Positions 51,250-62,244 of a stretch of DNA of 64,000 nt are shown piece after piece. The translations under genes and the position numbers were made by a program. How positions within the stretch are numbered: position 1 is the first letter of the stretch; each line of letters starts with the position of its first letter. The DNA is from Penium margaritaceum (Eukaryota > Streptophyta > Zygnematophyceae > Desmidiales > Peniaceae), in assembly GCA_023375785.1 (NCBI GenBank), contig SZWC01000081.1:306881-370880 (forward strand), written 5' to 3'. The notes under the pieces were generated by a model. It was not told the origin of the DNA. It made no database searches and saw nothing but the letters and a program-made list of their open reading frames with translations.

Positions 51250-51910
51250 CCAGCACAGGAAATTACCTTGCCGTCACGAAGGTCCTAAAGGCGGCACACG
51301 GCAACGAAACAACCTCAGACGTGAGTAAGGCGCAGGTCCCCTTGGCGACGAAACAAGCATTTGAAGTGGGTGACACGACGGGGAAGCGGACCATGAGGAA
51401 CACAATTCCAGACACTCTTCATGCAGGACATTGCCTCAAAGGAGAAGGGAGAAAGTAGGTTTGACACATTGAGAAGGATACGAATATAATGAGCAAGAGT
51501 GTGGTTCTAGTGTTTAGAGACGTCATTTTTCTGAGGTGTGTAGGAAGCCAAGGACTTCATACACACCTCGTGAGAGGAGAAGAGAACAGAAGTAGATCAT
51601 ATGAACTCGCCACCGTGATCACAACAAAATGCGCATATACGACGACCACGGGTGATTTCAGCCTTAGGAAGTGTTGTCTGCTCGAGGATCGAGCAGAAAA
51701 CACTTTTTTGTGAAAGGGAAAAGACCTAGCACGTGGATGAGAAGTCATAGGTGAGGAAAAATACATAATGCCTAGCACCACCCAAGAATTCATGGGGGCA
51801 AGGACCCATGACGATGTCATGCAAAAAGTAAAGGGAATGGCAGTGCAAGTGTCAGATGTGGAAAAAGGGGGACCGATGCATCTTGACCTAAGGGTATTCA
51901 AGGCAATCAG
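51250..51910 (-). pseudogene. pol: copia integrase remnant (element G)
   Basis: Minus strand pieces align in order with H. CIGPPFSTSDTCTAIPFTFCMTSSWVLAPMNSW matches HRSTYPASVSMAHWPLELVHSNLMGLLP. ARSFPFHKKVFSAR matches MRSVYSLREKSDA. TPQKNDVS matches TPQQNGVS. FEAMSCMKSVWNCVPHGPL matches FEGMAYMTWVWNRITHGPL. Frame shifts separate them and catalytic residues are mostly gone. Confidence 0.65.
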
Positions 51911-52259
51911 CAGTACAAAAAACAAGGAAAGTGGAGGAATTAAGACAATGCACGAGCGGATTCCGAAGCAAGCCGTTAATTGCTGCATAGACGGCAAAGT
52001 AGCAACTGTGTATACGCCTTGGAAAGGGAGCAAGAAATTTGAACAAGAGAATTCCTGGTAGAGGAGGGTGTAAATGAGGGAATGCGGAAAAGACGATCAT
52101 AGCTCATGTCATGAAGCAAGATGTGGCTACTGGTGCGGTACAATGTAGAGTCAATGCCGCAGCTGGAGTTCATGCCCTCGTCATTGAGAGTCGTAACTTA
52201 GAGCAGACTCAACTCAATAGAGGGCACGTATACCACTTCAGGCATCTCACCCCTCTAGG

Positions 52260-52511
52260 GCCAACTGAATGTACACTTGAACCAACCTAAACTGGTAGAA
52301 GTTGGTTGATGCCAGTGCGCACAAAGCGGACGGAGCCAGTAGTAACCACCGAGATGAAGGACGCACGAGAGGAAGTCATGTGATGGGTGGCCCCAGATTG
52401 GAGAATGTAGAAGACACCCCACACACACACAGATGCAGGGGCATGGCTGACAGTAAAAATAGCCGAGCCTGGTGGGGGCTGCTGACCACAAGCAGCAAGG
52501 CAACGAGGCAA
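52260..52511 (-). pseudogene. pol: copia protease remnant (element G)
   Basis: Minus strand FYILQSGATHHMTSSRASFISVVTTGSVRFVRTGINQLLPV aligns with VVDSGATHHMTCLRDAFVVLHPVGTVRSVRT of H. The catalytic Asp is Gln. Sequence between this and the integrase (51911-52259) is too decayed to read. Confidence 0.7.
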
Positions 52512-54418
52512 ACAAAGAAACTACCATTCATTCATCCACAAAACGTAAACAAGAAGACACCCCGTAATACGACCAGAGGTCGAGCCACAGAGAAACCTGT
52601 CAGGTTCACACGCAAGGGACCTCAAATATGTCCGCACACTCTCACCATCCTGACCACGAAGGTAATGCTAATGAACGAGATACGAGAGCGCAGCGTCCAA
52701 CTGGCAATCATCCTCAGGCAGGTCAGACGTGATAACGACGCCTGAAGATTCACGCTGCTGGGGGGGTTCCCGGCGAGACCCACGTTGGTGGGGTATAGGA
52801 TCTAGAATGGAAGATATAGAAGGCAGGCCCTCCAAACTCCAAAGGCCACATCAAATGATAGGACTATAGGAAGGCGGCCACAGTGGTGTTGTAAGCTGCT
52901 GCATCGGTGGAGGTAGACTAGCTGTGGCTAGAGGGTGTAGTGGAGGTTGAGACATGAGATGCGCTATCACCACCATTAGAGGAATGCACCCAGTGTGCAT
53001 GCATGAGTCGTCTGATGAGCATCGTCACTCAGGGAAAAAGGGAGATACCTAGGGAGATGCTCTCCCTATGCCCATGCAATGAAGCAGGATTTCCAAGGCA
53101 AGAAGGAGAGGTTAGAGGTAAAGTGGGGTGACAACGTTTCAAAGTCATGCTGACGTTGCAGAAATAATGTGAGAGATTCGGCTGCTATTGCGCTGGCTGC
53201 GGCTTCTGCTTCAATGGGATGAGACTGGTTAGGGCCAAAGGTAGTGGATACGGAAGGGGGAGTGGAGGAAAATGTGGCAGCAATGCCAGTAGTAGGGGAC
53301 GCATTGGGGATGGAGCACGGTCTAGGTTGTAGACGGTTCATGAAGGAGCCAGATATCTGGTCTGCAAAAGTGTCCTCATCATTGTGCTTGTGACGCAGCC
53401 ACTCTTTAACTAAGCACTATGCAGTGACTGCTTCGTGGAGTTCATCTCTCTCACACTACAGCTTCGCTTGTAGTGCAATAATGTGTTTTTTGTCAACTAG
53501 CATACTTAATGTGACACAAACATACCGAGAACATTTTGGCAGTCTCCTCCGCCCCAACGGGCATGGAAACATTGGAACTGTTGACAGTTTTGGCTCAAGG
53601 TTATGATGTACGCCAACGGACCTGGACGCACAAACATGCCCACAAAGAGACAGAGGAGACGGAAAAGGCAAAGGCATTCTCACCAGGCCTGGAGGCACTC
53701 TCTTTTCTCTTCGCCGCTAGCGGGGAATAGCAGGGAATAGAAAAGAGAGGGGGAATAGTAGCTATAGTGAATGCTACAATGAAGGCCACACAGAGGCCAC
53801 ATAGACGATAAGACACACAACACCTACATGGACAACACCTAAGAGTGCACAGACCGCTCCTGCTGTGGAGAAAAGGAAAAACACATGGTGGCCAGTTGCT
53901 GATGTTAATGAAATGGACAAAGCATGTGTCGTGGACGTGTGGATGGAAGCCACTATCCTAGAAAGACCAATGGCTGATGTTGCTCCTGCTACTACTGTTA
54001 CTACTACGTTTATTGAAGAGGTAACCTAAGTGACTCCGCTGACAGCAGCTACAGCAAGGGGATCTTGGTCAACTGCAGCTATCGTTTATGTCTCAATAAC
54101 TCTACCAATACCAGGGTTGGCAAGTGTATGAGCAACACCAGCTGTTGCAGCAAACGTGGAGGCTGCAGTCACGCTAGTCATCGGTATTGTCTCCAAGAAA
54201 GAGAGAATGCCGGAAAGTGACGATGATTGAGACCGAGATCTAGAGACAACTGTGGAAGCAGAGTTGCGGCATAAGAGGGACATACACGCTTTCGTGGGAG
54301 TTGCTCGTGCCGCCAAGCCCAGGGCTAAACGTTGACTCTAGTGACACATCATATAGACAACCATTGAGCTTACAAAAGATTGACGAGGTCGTGGATGCCG
54401 TGGAGGTCTCGTGGCCAA
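52512..54418. other. unassigned region, probably decayed gag of element G
   Basis: No frame with a recognisable domain. The strand bias and position (between the G protease and a primer-site-like sequence at 55598) suggest gag and leader. 53940-54060 has a degenerate GCT/ACT-rich stretch like those in other antisense gag linkers. Confidence 0.35.
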
Positions 54419-54660
54419 CATGTTCTATGGTGTCGGCAAGTCATTGAAGGTTGACTGATAGTACGTTGCATACTTTGCAGCATCATCCCACTCGTAGTCT
54501 TCGGTCAGGTTGTCCTCCTCGGGATGGTAGCCGGGGCTGTGGCAACAGAGAAGTGACCACTGCCCTTGCTCTGCTTTGGCCTCGTAGTACGTGACCTTGT
54601 CCTCGATGCGGTCATGCTCACACCTTGCTATGAGTGACGTGGACCCTTGTCCATGTCACT
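54419..54660 (-). CDS. unidentified open segment, about 80 codons, no start
   Basis: Minus strand frame free of stops from about 54660 to a TAG near 54420. It contains HDRIEDKVTYYEAKAEQGQW, then SLLCHSPGYHPEEDNLTEDY and EWDDAAKYATYYQSTFNDLP. The composition is acidic and aromatic with sensible codon usage, so it looks like real protein. It has no match to copia domains that I recognise. It could be a fragment of the G gag, a host exon, or a captured piece. No convincing splice donor follows it. Confidence 0.4.
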
Positions 54661-54719
54661 CCGACAGAGACACATGATGCAGGCTTACCAGCTACCCTAC
54701 TAGGTAGGTGCTCACAATA

Positions 54720-55560
54720 CCATGGAGAGGCAGCAGCTACGGCTGTGGAAACTATTGATGTTGCTGATACTATTGTTTCTGTTGCTGCTTACACTGCTAT
54801 GGCAGCAACATTGTATGCATGGATGCAGATGCACCAGGTGCTGCAAGTGTCGTGGCTACTGCTATTGTGATTCCTATAGCTACTACCACGAGAACTGTGC
54901 GAATGTCAATGTAGCATTAGATACTATTGTTTCTGCGGCAATCGTCATTGCCACCAATGTGGGGACAGTGGCAGAATCTTGGATGCAAAGGCACCGCAGG
55001 CTATAAGCCCAACTGTTGTTGTTATTGCAAGAGGTGCAGAAGCTACGTACTGAAATGGGACAGCTAATTTCCTTTTGACTGGCAACTGCAGCTGTTGCAG
55101 CACAAATGCAGGCGCATGTCCGTTGTCGACCGAATGTGACGCTGCTTTTGCCGTTGCAATTACTGCGGTTATTGGTACAGCTGCACTCCTGCAAATGCAC
55201 CATCGAGTGCAAGCTTGGCTGCCGACGTTGTTGCTGCTGCTACTACTATGACTGATGCTACCGCCACCAATGTGGTAGCTACGGCCAGAGCACGGGTGCT
55301 GATGCACCGTGGGCTGGAGGTGTCCTGTTGTTGTAGCTGCGAGAGGTGCAGATGCACGTAAAATATGGGTCTACATCTGTTGCCAAAGAGGTGGTTGCGA
55401 AAACCGAAGCAGGCGTGCAGGCGCAAGCCCGCTATGTGCTGAGGACGCTGTTGCTGCTGCGGTTGCAATGGCTCTGGCTGCTGCCACCAAGGTGTTGGTA
55501 CAGTTTGAGCGCGAAGAGACCGTGGCGGCTATAGACAAGGCCAGGATCAAGAGAGGGGAA
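54720..55560. repeat. degenerate trinucleotide-rich repeat region
   Basis: GCT/GCA/ACT/GTT-rich sequence with a loosely repeated module (CAATGTGG..., then GC(A/G)...TGGATGCA, then GCACC...GGCTG...) near 54810, 54955 and 55270. It resembles expanded and decayed gag linker DNA of these elements. No protein call can be supported. Confidence 0.5.
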
Positions 55561-55597
55561 CAGTCCCTTCTTGGTGGGGGGAAGTTTTGGCTTCCCT

Positions 55598-55609
55598 ATT
55601 CTGATACCA
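55598..55609 (-). promoter_or_regulatory. degenerate primer-binding site, initiator tRNA-Met type (element G)
   Basis: Minus strand TGGTATCAGAAT, matching TGGTATCAGAGC at 10 of 12 positions, at a plausible 5' end for element G. Confidence 0.5.
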
Positions 55610-56039
55610 GTGGGTACCAGGGATTGCTATACTAGCAGGTGTGTCCAAGGATGAGAGCATGAGAGGGAGAGCACATACAGCACCATGGAATGGAGAAACT
55701 TTGCTTTGTGAATATCGCGGCAAAGCGGGTCAGCGAGATGATAGAAGCCGGTTGACCAGGTCACCCAGGCAAGGGGGTCAATGTGGGGCCTCGACGCTAC
55801 TCAGGGATCAAACCGGACCTGTCGGCAAACGTGCCACTGGTGGTTTCTCACACGCCGGAAGAAACCGGTCGTGTGGTCTTTTGGGATAAGCAGCCGAGAA
55901 TCACCAAGCAACCACCTGTCCAAGCATGCATAAAAAATCCACGGTCAACCACATTGACCACAAGCATATGGAGGTGCATGTCGCCTACCATGTGTTGCTT
56001 CACGTTTTACCAAGAATAAACCAAGCAAGTTATGCCGCT
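55610..56039. other. unassigned; possible partial 5' LTR of element G
   Basis: Non-coding sequence between the degenerate primer site and the RT/RNase H end of H. No second copy is available in the window to define LTR ends. Confidence 0.35.
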
Positions 56040-56640
56040 GGCGCGGAGCCTGCGAGAACTGGGCGAGCAGGTTGACAGTGAAGGCAATGTCGGGCCGTGT
56101 CGTGGTGGCCAAGTACATGAGCGAGCCGATGACTCGCACGTACAGGGTCACATCAACTGGCTCCTCCAGGTCAGCTGGGTCATCCACCTTCAGGGCGGCC
56201 TGCCCCTCAGGGGTCATGGGCGTGGAGGCCGTGCGGACGGCAGCGAGGAGGTTGGCAAAGCGCTCCCCCACAGTCTCTACGTAGCGTTCCTGATGGACAC
56301 GGTGTGTGCGACGGACACGGTCGCAAACGATCTCCATCCCCAAAAAAATAGAGGTCTCACCAAGATCTTTCATCTTGTAGGCCAAGGAGAGAATGGCCTT
56401 GGTAGCGTTCACTGCTCCCAGGTCGGACGAGGCGATCAGAAGATCATCCACGTAGACGAGGATGGCAGCGAGCGATATTGAGGACTTCGAGGTGAACAGG
56501 GATGGGTCAGCATCACTCTGAACGTACCCAGCGCGTCTCAGCGTGCTGGTGATCTCCTGGTTCTAGTAGCGAGGTGACTGTTTCAGGCCGTACAAGACCT
56601 TCCGCAGCCGGTATAAGCGACTGGTACCATCCTCAAAGCC
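56040..56640 (-). pseudogene. pol: copia reverse transcriptase, C-terminal part (element H)
   Basis: Minus strand LYRLRKVLYGLKQSPRY, a stop, then NQEITSTLRRAGYVQSDADPSLFTSKSS, LVYVDDLLIASSDLGAV with the catalytic VDD intact, and YKMKDLGETSIFLGMEIV. VIGSLMYLATTTRPDIAFTVNLLAQFSQAPRQRH follows. RNase H is absent: the sequence changes at about 56040. Confidence 0.85.
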
Positions 56641-57361
56641 GGGTGGCTGGACCACCCGCCTCCTCAAGATCCCCGTTCAGAACAGCGTTGTTGAAATCCA
56701 TCTGATGGAGTTCCCAGTCGTGCTGTGCCACTTGGCTCAGCAGCGTGAGCGTGGTCGTCATCCGCCCAACAGGAGCAAAGGTCTCGGTGTCGTCCACGCC
56801 AAGGACCAGGGAGAAACCCTTTACTGTCAGGCGCGCTTTGTAGCGCTCCACAGTGCCGTCTGGCTTGAGCTTCTTGCGTAGAATCCACTTGGCCTTGATG
56901 GCCTTGTGGTTCTTTGGCAAGTCCACCAACTCAAAGACGCCGTGCTCTCGGATGGCATCAAGCTCATCCTGGTAGGCAGTGCACCATTGCTCAGCGTCGA
57001 GGGCTGACAAGGCCTCAAGTAGACTGGTGGGATCGGGAGACAGCACTGGTGCACTGTGTGTAACCAGGACATATGCCGTAGACGGAGGGTCCTCCGTCAC
57101 CACGGACTCAGCGGCGTCACGAGCAAGACCACGCTCATGAGCAAGTAGTGTCATACCAGAGGCACAGTCAGGGTGAACCTCAACAAGGTCGTGAGCACTC
57201 AGGCCGAGGGCCTTCGTGCCCGGGTCACCGCTACCGACGCTGCACGTAGAACGAGGGAGGAGACGTCCGCCGGGTGCCCGTGTGTAGGGGTCCGACGGGG
57301 CAGGAGCATGCCGGTGTGGACTACACGGCAGGCGCAGCACTCGAGGCTGGCATGGCCTCAA
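56633..57361 (-). pseudogene. pol: copia reverse transcriptase, N-terminal part (element H)
   Basis: Minus strand. After hinge sequence it gives LEALSALDAEQWCTAYQDELDAIREHGVFELVDLPKNHKAIKAKWILRKKLKPDGTVERYKARLTVKGFS, GVDDTETFAPVGRMTT, and motif A ELHQMDFNNAVLNGDLEE, where the usual V/I-K-T-A is F-N-N-A. A frameshift near 56645 separates it from the C-terminal part. Confidence 0.85.
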
Positions 57362-57720
57362 CAGACGGGGACGGGCTCACGGCAGATGCAGGCGCGTCCG
57401 CGGCCGGAGGCAGGGACGGCTAAGAGCCGGACACGGATGCGGATGCAGGGTCGGTCTGAGCCTCATACGCGGAAGCAGGCGCAGGATCAGGCAGGGCGTC
57501 GGACGCGGAGGCATGCTCGGACGCAGACTCAGACAAGGGCGAGAGCGGAGAGTCGGGGACACAGGAGCAAGCCACAGATGGGGTGGAGCTGGGTGTGGGC
57601 ACAGTCTCTGGGGACAGCCCCTGGGGTGTTGACGACGGAGTGACCATACTGGCCGGGGGCACTGTGCCAACAGTGACAGGAGCCTCCCCACACTACGGGG
57701 TCCGGCACACCCAGGAGCAT
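57362..57720 (-). pseudogene. pol: integrase-RT hinge of element H, low complexity
   Basis: Serine/proline/arginine-rich linker with many short repeats (PASA, SESASEHASASD). It is open in two overlapping minus frames, which is typical of unstructured hinge DNA. Confidence 0.6.
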
Positions 57721-58702
57721 GAGCAGCACGCAGAGCGTGGATGCGAGTAAGGTCGCAGAAGGCGAGATGCTCAAGGAAAAGAGCGTCACGGGACTCCACG
57801 ATGCGGCGGCGCTCAGGGTCCCAGAACCGCCAGGCCTTTGACCGCGGAGCGACGCTGACGAAGGCGCAGATGTGGCCTCGCGGAGAGAGCTTGCTCCCTT
57901 GCTGCTCAGGTGTGAACCAGACGTAGGCAAGGGAGTCCCAGACACGGGCCAGGCGCAGATCCGCGCGACACCCGTACCACAGCTCGTAGGGCGTGCGGTG
58001 ACCTGCGAGGGGGCCGTGGGTAATGCGGTTCCAGACCCAGGTCATGTACGCCATGCCCTCGAAGGCAAAGGCCTCAGGCATAGCGCAATCGGCGTGCATG
58101 GCGCGGACCGCATCCTCCATGGTGCGTTTCCAGCGCTCGGAGACACCGTTCTGCTGGGGGGTGGCGGGAGCTGAGAGGTTGTGGAAGACACCAAGCTCGG
58201 TGAAGGAGCGGGCCATGTCACCGAGGTACTCCCCACTGCGGTCAGAGTGAAAGGTCTGACGGCGGTGGGCAGACTGGTGCTCGGCCATTACAAGCCAAAT
58301 GTGGATGGCAATGGCGGCATCGCTCTTCTCACGCAGACTGTAGACCGAGCGCATACGCGTGAAGTCATCAGTCAACGTCAGGACGTAGCGACCGCGGTCC
58401 ACCTGAACCTCGACAGGGAGCAGACCCATGAGGTTGGAGTGGACAAGCTCCAAGGGCCAATGAGCCATGGAGACAGACGCAGGATAGGTGGACCGATGCA
58501 TTTTGCCTTCAGCACACGCCAGACAGTCGGTCGTGGGCGGTGCCTCAAAGGACACCGCATCAAGACCGAGAGCAGGCTGAGTGCGGATTAGCGTGTCGAC
58601 AGTCCCCAGGTGCACATGACAAAGGTGTCGATGCAAGAAACGGTGGTACTCGGGGGATAGAGCACCAGTAACGAAGACACGAGCAGTGGGAGACGGAGGC
58701 AA
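57721..58702 (-). pseudogene. pol: copia GAG-pre-integrase and integrase (element H)
   Basis: Long open minus-strand frame starting MPPSPTARVFVTGALSPEYH. The zinc part has HRFLHRHLCHVHLGTVDTLI and CLACAEGKMH. The core has PLELVHSNLMGLLP: Asn (codon 58434-58436) replaces the first catalytic Asp. YVLTLTDDFTRMRSVYSL, TFHSDRSGEYLGDM (second Asp) and TPQQNGVSERWKRTMEDAV (Glu) follow. The C-terminal part is WVWNRITHGPLAGHRTPYELW through FWDPERRRIVESRDALFLE. No stop occurs in the domain, so the first Asp change is its only visible defect. Confidence 0.9.
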
Positions 58703-59087
58703 AGGGGGGCACTCGCAGAGGACCCAGAGATGTGATACAGATCATCGACGACCGTCCCACTGAGGACGGTCTCCTCGGTGAGGCGCACAAAGATGCGAGC
58801 ATTGGCAGCTTTGTGCGTGACACCCAGGCCCATCTTGGTGCAAGCACAGACAGATAGCAGGCTGAGTTCCAGATCAGGACAAAGAGGACATCGGAGATGT
58901 ATAAGGGACCAGCGGGCCCGGTGAACAACACAACCCCAACACCCTGGACAGGTACCTCATGGCCAGCTGTAGTGCGAACAGAGCGAACAGTGCCAACAGG
59001 ATGCAAGACGACAAAGGCGTCACGAAGACACGTCATGTGATGGGTGGCACCAGAGTCAACGACCCAGGTGGCGTCGGTGACACGCAA
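58703..59087 (-). pseudogene. pol: copia protease (element H)
   Basis: Minus strand MRVTDATWVVDSGATHHMTCLRDAFVVLHPVGTVRSVRT, with D-S-G-A-T-H intact, then VPVQGVGVVLFTGPAGPLYISDVLF. A frame change follows and MGLGVTHKAANARIFVRLTEETVL continues in another frame. It is the typical copia aspartic protease. Confidence 0.85.
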
Positions 59088-59700
59088 ACAAGGGGCAACG
59101 TGATACTCGGCGACGGAACAAGGCGCGGCAGCAGAACGCTAAGCGGTGGACACGACAAGTCGACCAGTGGAGCGCACATGAGAAGCATACAGCCGAGACA
59201 CATCATCGGGTCCGTCACGGGTACACGGCTGGGCGTGGGGACCACCACAGGCATCATCACACAACGACACAGACTGTCCACAGGCCGTAGGACCCCTCGA
59301 CTCAGTCAACTCACTCGCACCGACCTGAGATGAGAGCAGGGCGAGAAGCTGGTGCACCTCGGCGATCGTCCTGTCGCGTTCTGGAAGTGCCTGGTCACGA
59401 GGATCCGCGCAGGAGCCTGCTGTGGTGGCGGAATCCTCTAGGACGGCTACGGTAGTGGCGGTCGAGCGGGCAGTCGCACCGGACGTTTGGTGCATGTACG
59501 CATCATGCGCCTGTTGCAACCCATGGGTGACCTTGGCCCAATCCAATGGGCGGCCTGTGAGGCGAGTGCAGTTGGGGTAGCGATGGTCACCTCCACAGTT
59601 CAAGTACACGAGGCGGCGTCCCATCGTGCTGCCTGAGCCGCTGCTGCTGCTTCTGTTGCGGCTGCTGCTGCTACCGCTGCTGTTGCTACTGCTACCGCGG
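59088..59700 (-). pseudogene. gag: copia gag C-terminal part with degenerate knuckle (element H)
   Basis: Minus strand MGRRLVYLNCGGDHRYPNCTRLTGRPLDWAKVTHGLQQAHDAYM. The knuckle keeps C-x3-H-x4-C but the first Cys is Tyr. It is followed by a Ser/Thr/Ala region leading to the protease and preceded by a Q/S/N linker encoded by CAG/AGC repeats (59625-59700). The N-terminal capsid-like part of gag is not present. Confidence 0.7.
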
Positions 59701-59799
59701 TGGTGACAATGGCGGCGGCCGGCGTTGGCCGCTGACGGTGCTGCCCTCGACAGCTGCGTCGGTGGCGGCGCTGGCGGGGTTTAGTTTTGGCATGACGGT

Positions 59800-60480
59800 T
59801 GATTGTCTGGAAAGCCCGCTGTCTTCTGCAACGGCAATGTCAACCGCAGAATTGTCACCGCGGAGTGGTCACCGCGGAGTCACCGTATAGATGTCACCGC
59901 GGAGCTGTCACCGCGGAGCTGCCATCGCGGATTTTTCGCTGCAGATTTTATTGAGCCGGAGTTCCGCGGTTTTTGTCGCCGAACATCAGCCGCGGTCGCG
60001 CAAAACCGCTGCCGCAGCTTCGGACAGGGAACGCGCCAGGGTGCCGAAACCTGTTTAGACATTCGCGTGCCGCAACCACCGCAGAGTCATCGCGTTCCGC
60101 AACCACTGTGGAGTTGTGTCTGGCGCTGCAGGACGGCCGTGGAACTGTCGCGGTCTTGCGGCCGCGGTGCACCAGGGGAACCACCGACGGAACACCTGTG
60201 CGTTCCAGACCCACCGCCGAGCTTCCGCCGCGGAGTGCCGCGGATCCTCGGAACACAGTGGATCCGCAACAGTGCCGTCACCGCAGGGTCGTCAATTCGG
60301 AACGACACGAGAAGCCGCGGCAGAGTCGCCGCCCTGGTGTCGCGTTCCGATGCGGCCGCGGAGTTGCCGCATCTGCTGCGGAGTTCGCATCTCCGCGGAA
60401 TACCAGGAGTGTTCCGCGGATCGACTTCTGCTGTCGCGGAACGGCCGCGGAGCTGTCGCGGATTTTAAGAAAAACGGTCG
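59800..60480. repeat. CCGCGG-dense, GC-rich repetitive tract
   Basis: About fourteen CCGCGG palindromes in roughly 650 bp, in contexts such as GTCACCGCGGAG and GTTCCGCGG, on both strands. It lies where the gag start and leader of element H should be. Long frames exist on both strands, but their composition (Arg/Ser/Ala/Gly) reflects the repeat, not a protein. Confidence 0.65.
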
Positions 60481-60622
60481 GAAATGTGGTGGGTCCTCCC
60501 AGGACCTCTCGCCGTGACAGTGGGCGATGTTGCTGCTGCTGCTCACGGCAACGGCTACGAACACTCACTGCTACCGTGGTTGCTGCGCCTCTGCTACGTA
60601 GCTATGCGAGCACAGGCTCGCT

Positions 60623-60634
60623 GCTCTGATACCA
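60623..60634 (-). promoter_or_regulatory. primer-binding site, initiator tRNA-Met 3' end (element H)
   Basis: Minus strand TGGTATCAGAGC directly after ...GTCTTTCA. Confidence 0.85.
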
Positions 60635-61213
60635 TGAAAGACAGCTTCCTAGCACTGCTATCGCTGGCGTGGCAGTACAAGCCGGCCAGCTAATCTCACT
60701 AGCACACACAGGTGGAGGTGAGAACAACAAGGGGTTGGCTAGGGACACAAACACAAGTGTCAGAAGCTGCAAAATGTTGAAATATGCAGAGAGAGATGAC
60801 AACTGAGGTCTGGGCAACCTAAATAGTGTCAGAGACCTAGTGCACACACGCGCGGCGCACACGGGCGCAGGACAAAACAGTGGAAGAAACACAGTTTTAG
60901 CCATAACTTCCTGCAGACATGTCAGAACGACGAGCCGTTTGAACCAGAACGGTTGCATCGACGAGATCTACGTCCTGGGAGGCTGCACGCCTATGTGTTA
61001 TGGCACTACACGAATCTAAAAACTACGGAAGTCTCCTGGGTGCCCGTCGCCGCCGGCCGCCAGTCGTTTGCTACCGTTGAGTCAGGGATCTGCACGTGAA
61101 TGGATATGAGCCGAGGGGTCACCGTAAGCTGTGTACGACACACACAACAACAATGGTGTGCGTGTAGTCAAAGTCAAGAGGTCACTCGCGTGTTTGACAC
61201 ACCATTAACAACA
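60635..61213 (-). repeat. 5' LTR of element H (outer end tentative)
   Basis: The inner end is fixed by the primer-binding site. The outer end is placed at plus ...ATTAACAACA (minus TGTTGTTAATGG), giving 579 bp with TG/CA termini. No second LTR copy is present to confirm it; the 3' LTR is missing. Confidence 0.6.
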
Positions 61214-62200
61214 AGCTCTAGGTTTGCTCGCTCCCCCCACTGTCACTTTTGGTTGTGTCAGTTACGGCTATGAAATCGAGATCAAGACAACATCTCGCGG
61301 TCTCGAACTCTTTTCTCCACTTCGGTATGACATGACATGTCGAGGGTACAGAGGACGAGAAGATCTTCGTCTCGTACTGATTTGTAGACTTCTGGTCTCA
61401 GTCTCGTCTCGGTCTCGCTCTTATCCAATAAATTCTCACATCTTCCCGTTCGTGTGGGGCAAGCAAAACAACAAAGTGAGCGGCCATAATGCATCCACTT
61501 TGCTACAAAACCTTTATGACTACAAGGAACGTTTTAGTGGACTCTAATACTGCATGAAAATCTCTTTCCAATCTCATGATTCCCAATCTCACATGTCTCA
61601 GTCCCGTCTCGTTTCCCGCGAGACAAAGCAAGACTGTCTCGGGTAGTGCCGTGCGAGAGAATGAAATGAGACACTTTCACGACAGTCGAGATCGAGACTG
61701 GTCTCGATCTCGATTCAACGCCGTTAACATGCAATGAATGTTTCAGTGCACATTTGTTCTAAGTGCCACACGCTTTCCATTGCGTACTCACTAAGTGGGA
61801 TCTCCTTATCTCTTTCGTTTTCACATTCCCATTCCCTTGCACCCTCGTGAGTAACGACATGACTGGAGCATAGCAAAGCTCATCGTGAACTGCAACCACG
61901 GTGGTTCATTGACCTACATGCATGCGATGCGTAGAGTCAAATGGACAGTGGTGCTGATATAACTATCAGCACTGAATGCAACTAAAATTCGACAGGTGCT
62001 CATCTCCCAAACTTGAACTCACACCTCTCTCTTGTTGTGTGCATGATCCTTAATCATGCACAATTGAAACCCTCCCCAGAGTATAACCCGTGAATATGTA
62101 ACGAAGTCTTCAACCAAAATCTTTTTCCCATCCAAAGTTACTCTTCATCACGAGTTACCTCCGTTACATGACGAGGGAGGTTTAGAAGAAATTCCTCATG
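61214..62200. other. non-coding region with a GTCTC-rich stretch
   Basis: No coding region recognised. 61290-61720 has GTCTC/GAGAC motifs in very high density on both strands (for example CAGTCTCGTCTCGGTCTCGC). The rest looks like ordinary intergenic DNA. Confidence 0.5.
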
Positions 62201-62244
62201 TCCTGTGGATTCCAATGCCGTTACACCAACTCTCCACAAGTCCC

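Noticed and set aside
50712-52745. Several frames of 60-150 codons on the plus strand within element G
   Set aside because: The minus strand there aligns piecewise with element H integrase and protease, so the plus-strand frames are incidental.
55610-56039. Full LTR for element G
   Set aside because: No second copy, no clear TG/CA boundary, and no similarity to the H LTR that I could see.
59803-60629. Overlapping plus-strand frames of about 220 codons in the CCGCGG-rich tract
   Set aside because: Arg/Ser/Gly/Ala-rich in all frames on both strands. The openness comes from GC-rich repeats lacking stop triplets, with no domain or homologous copy.
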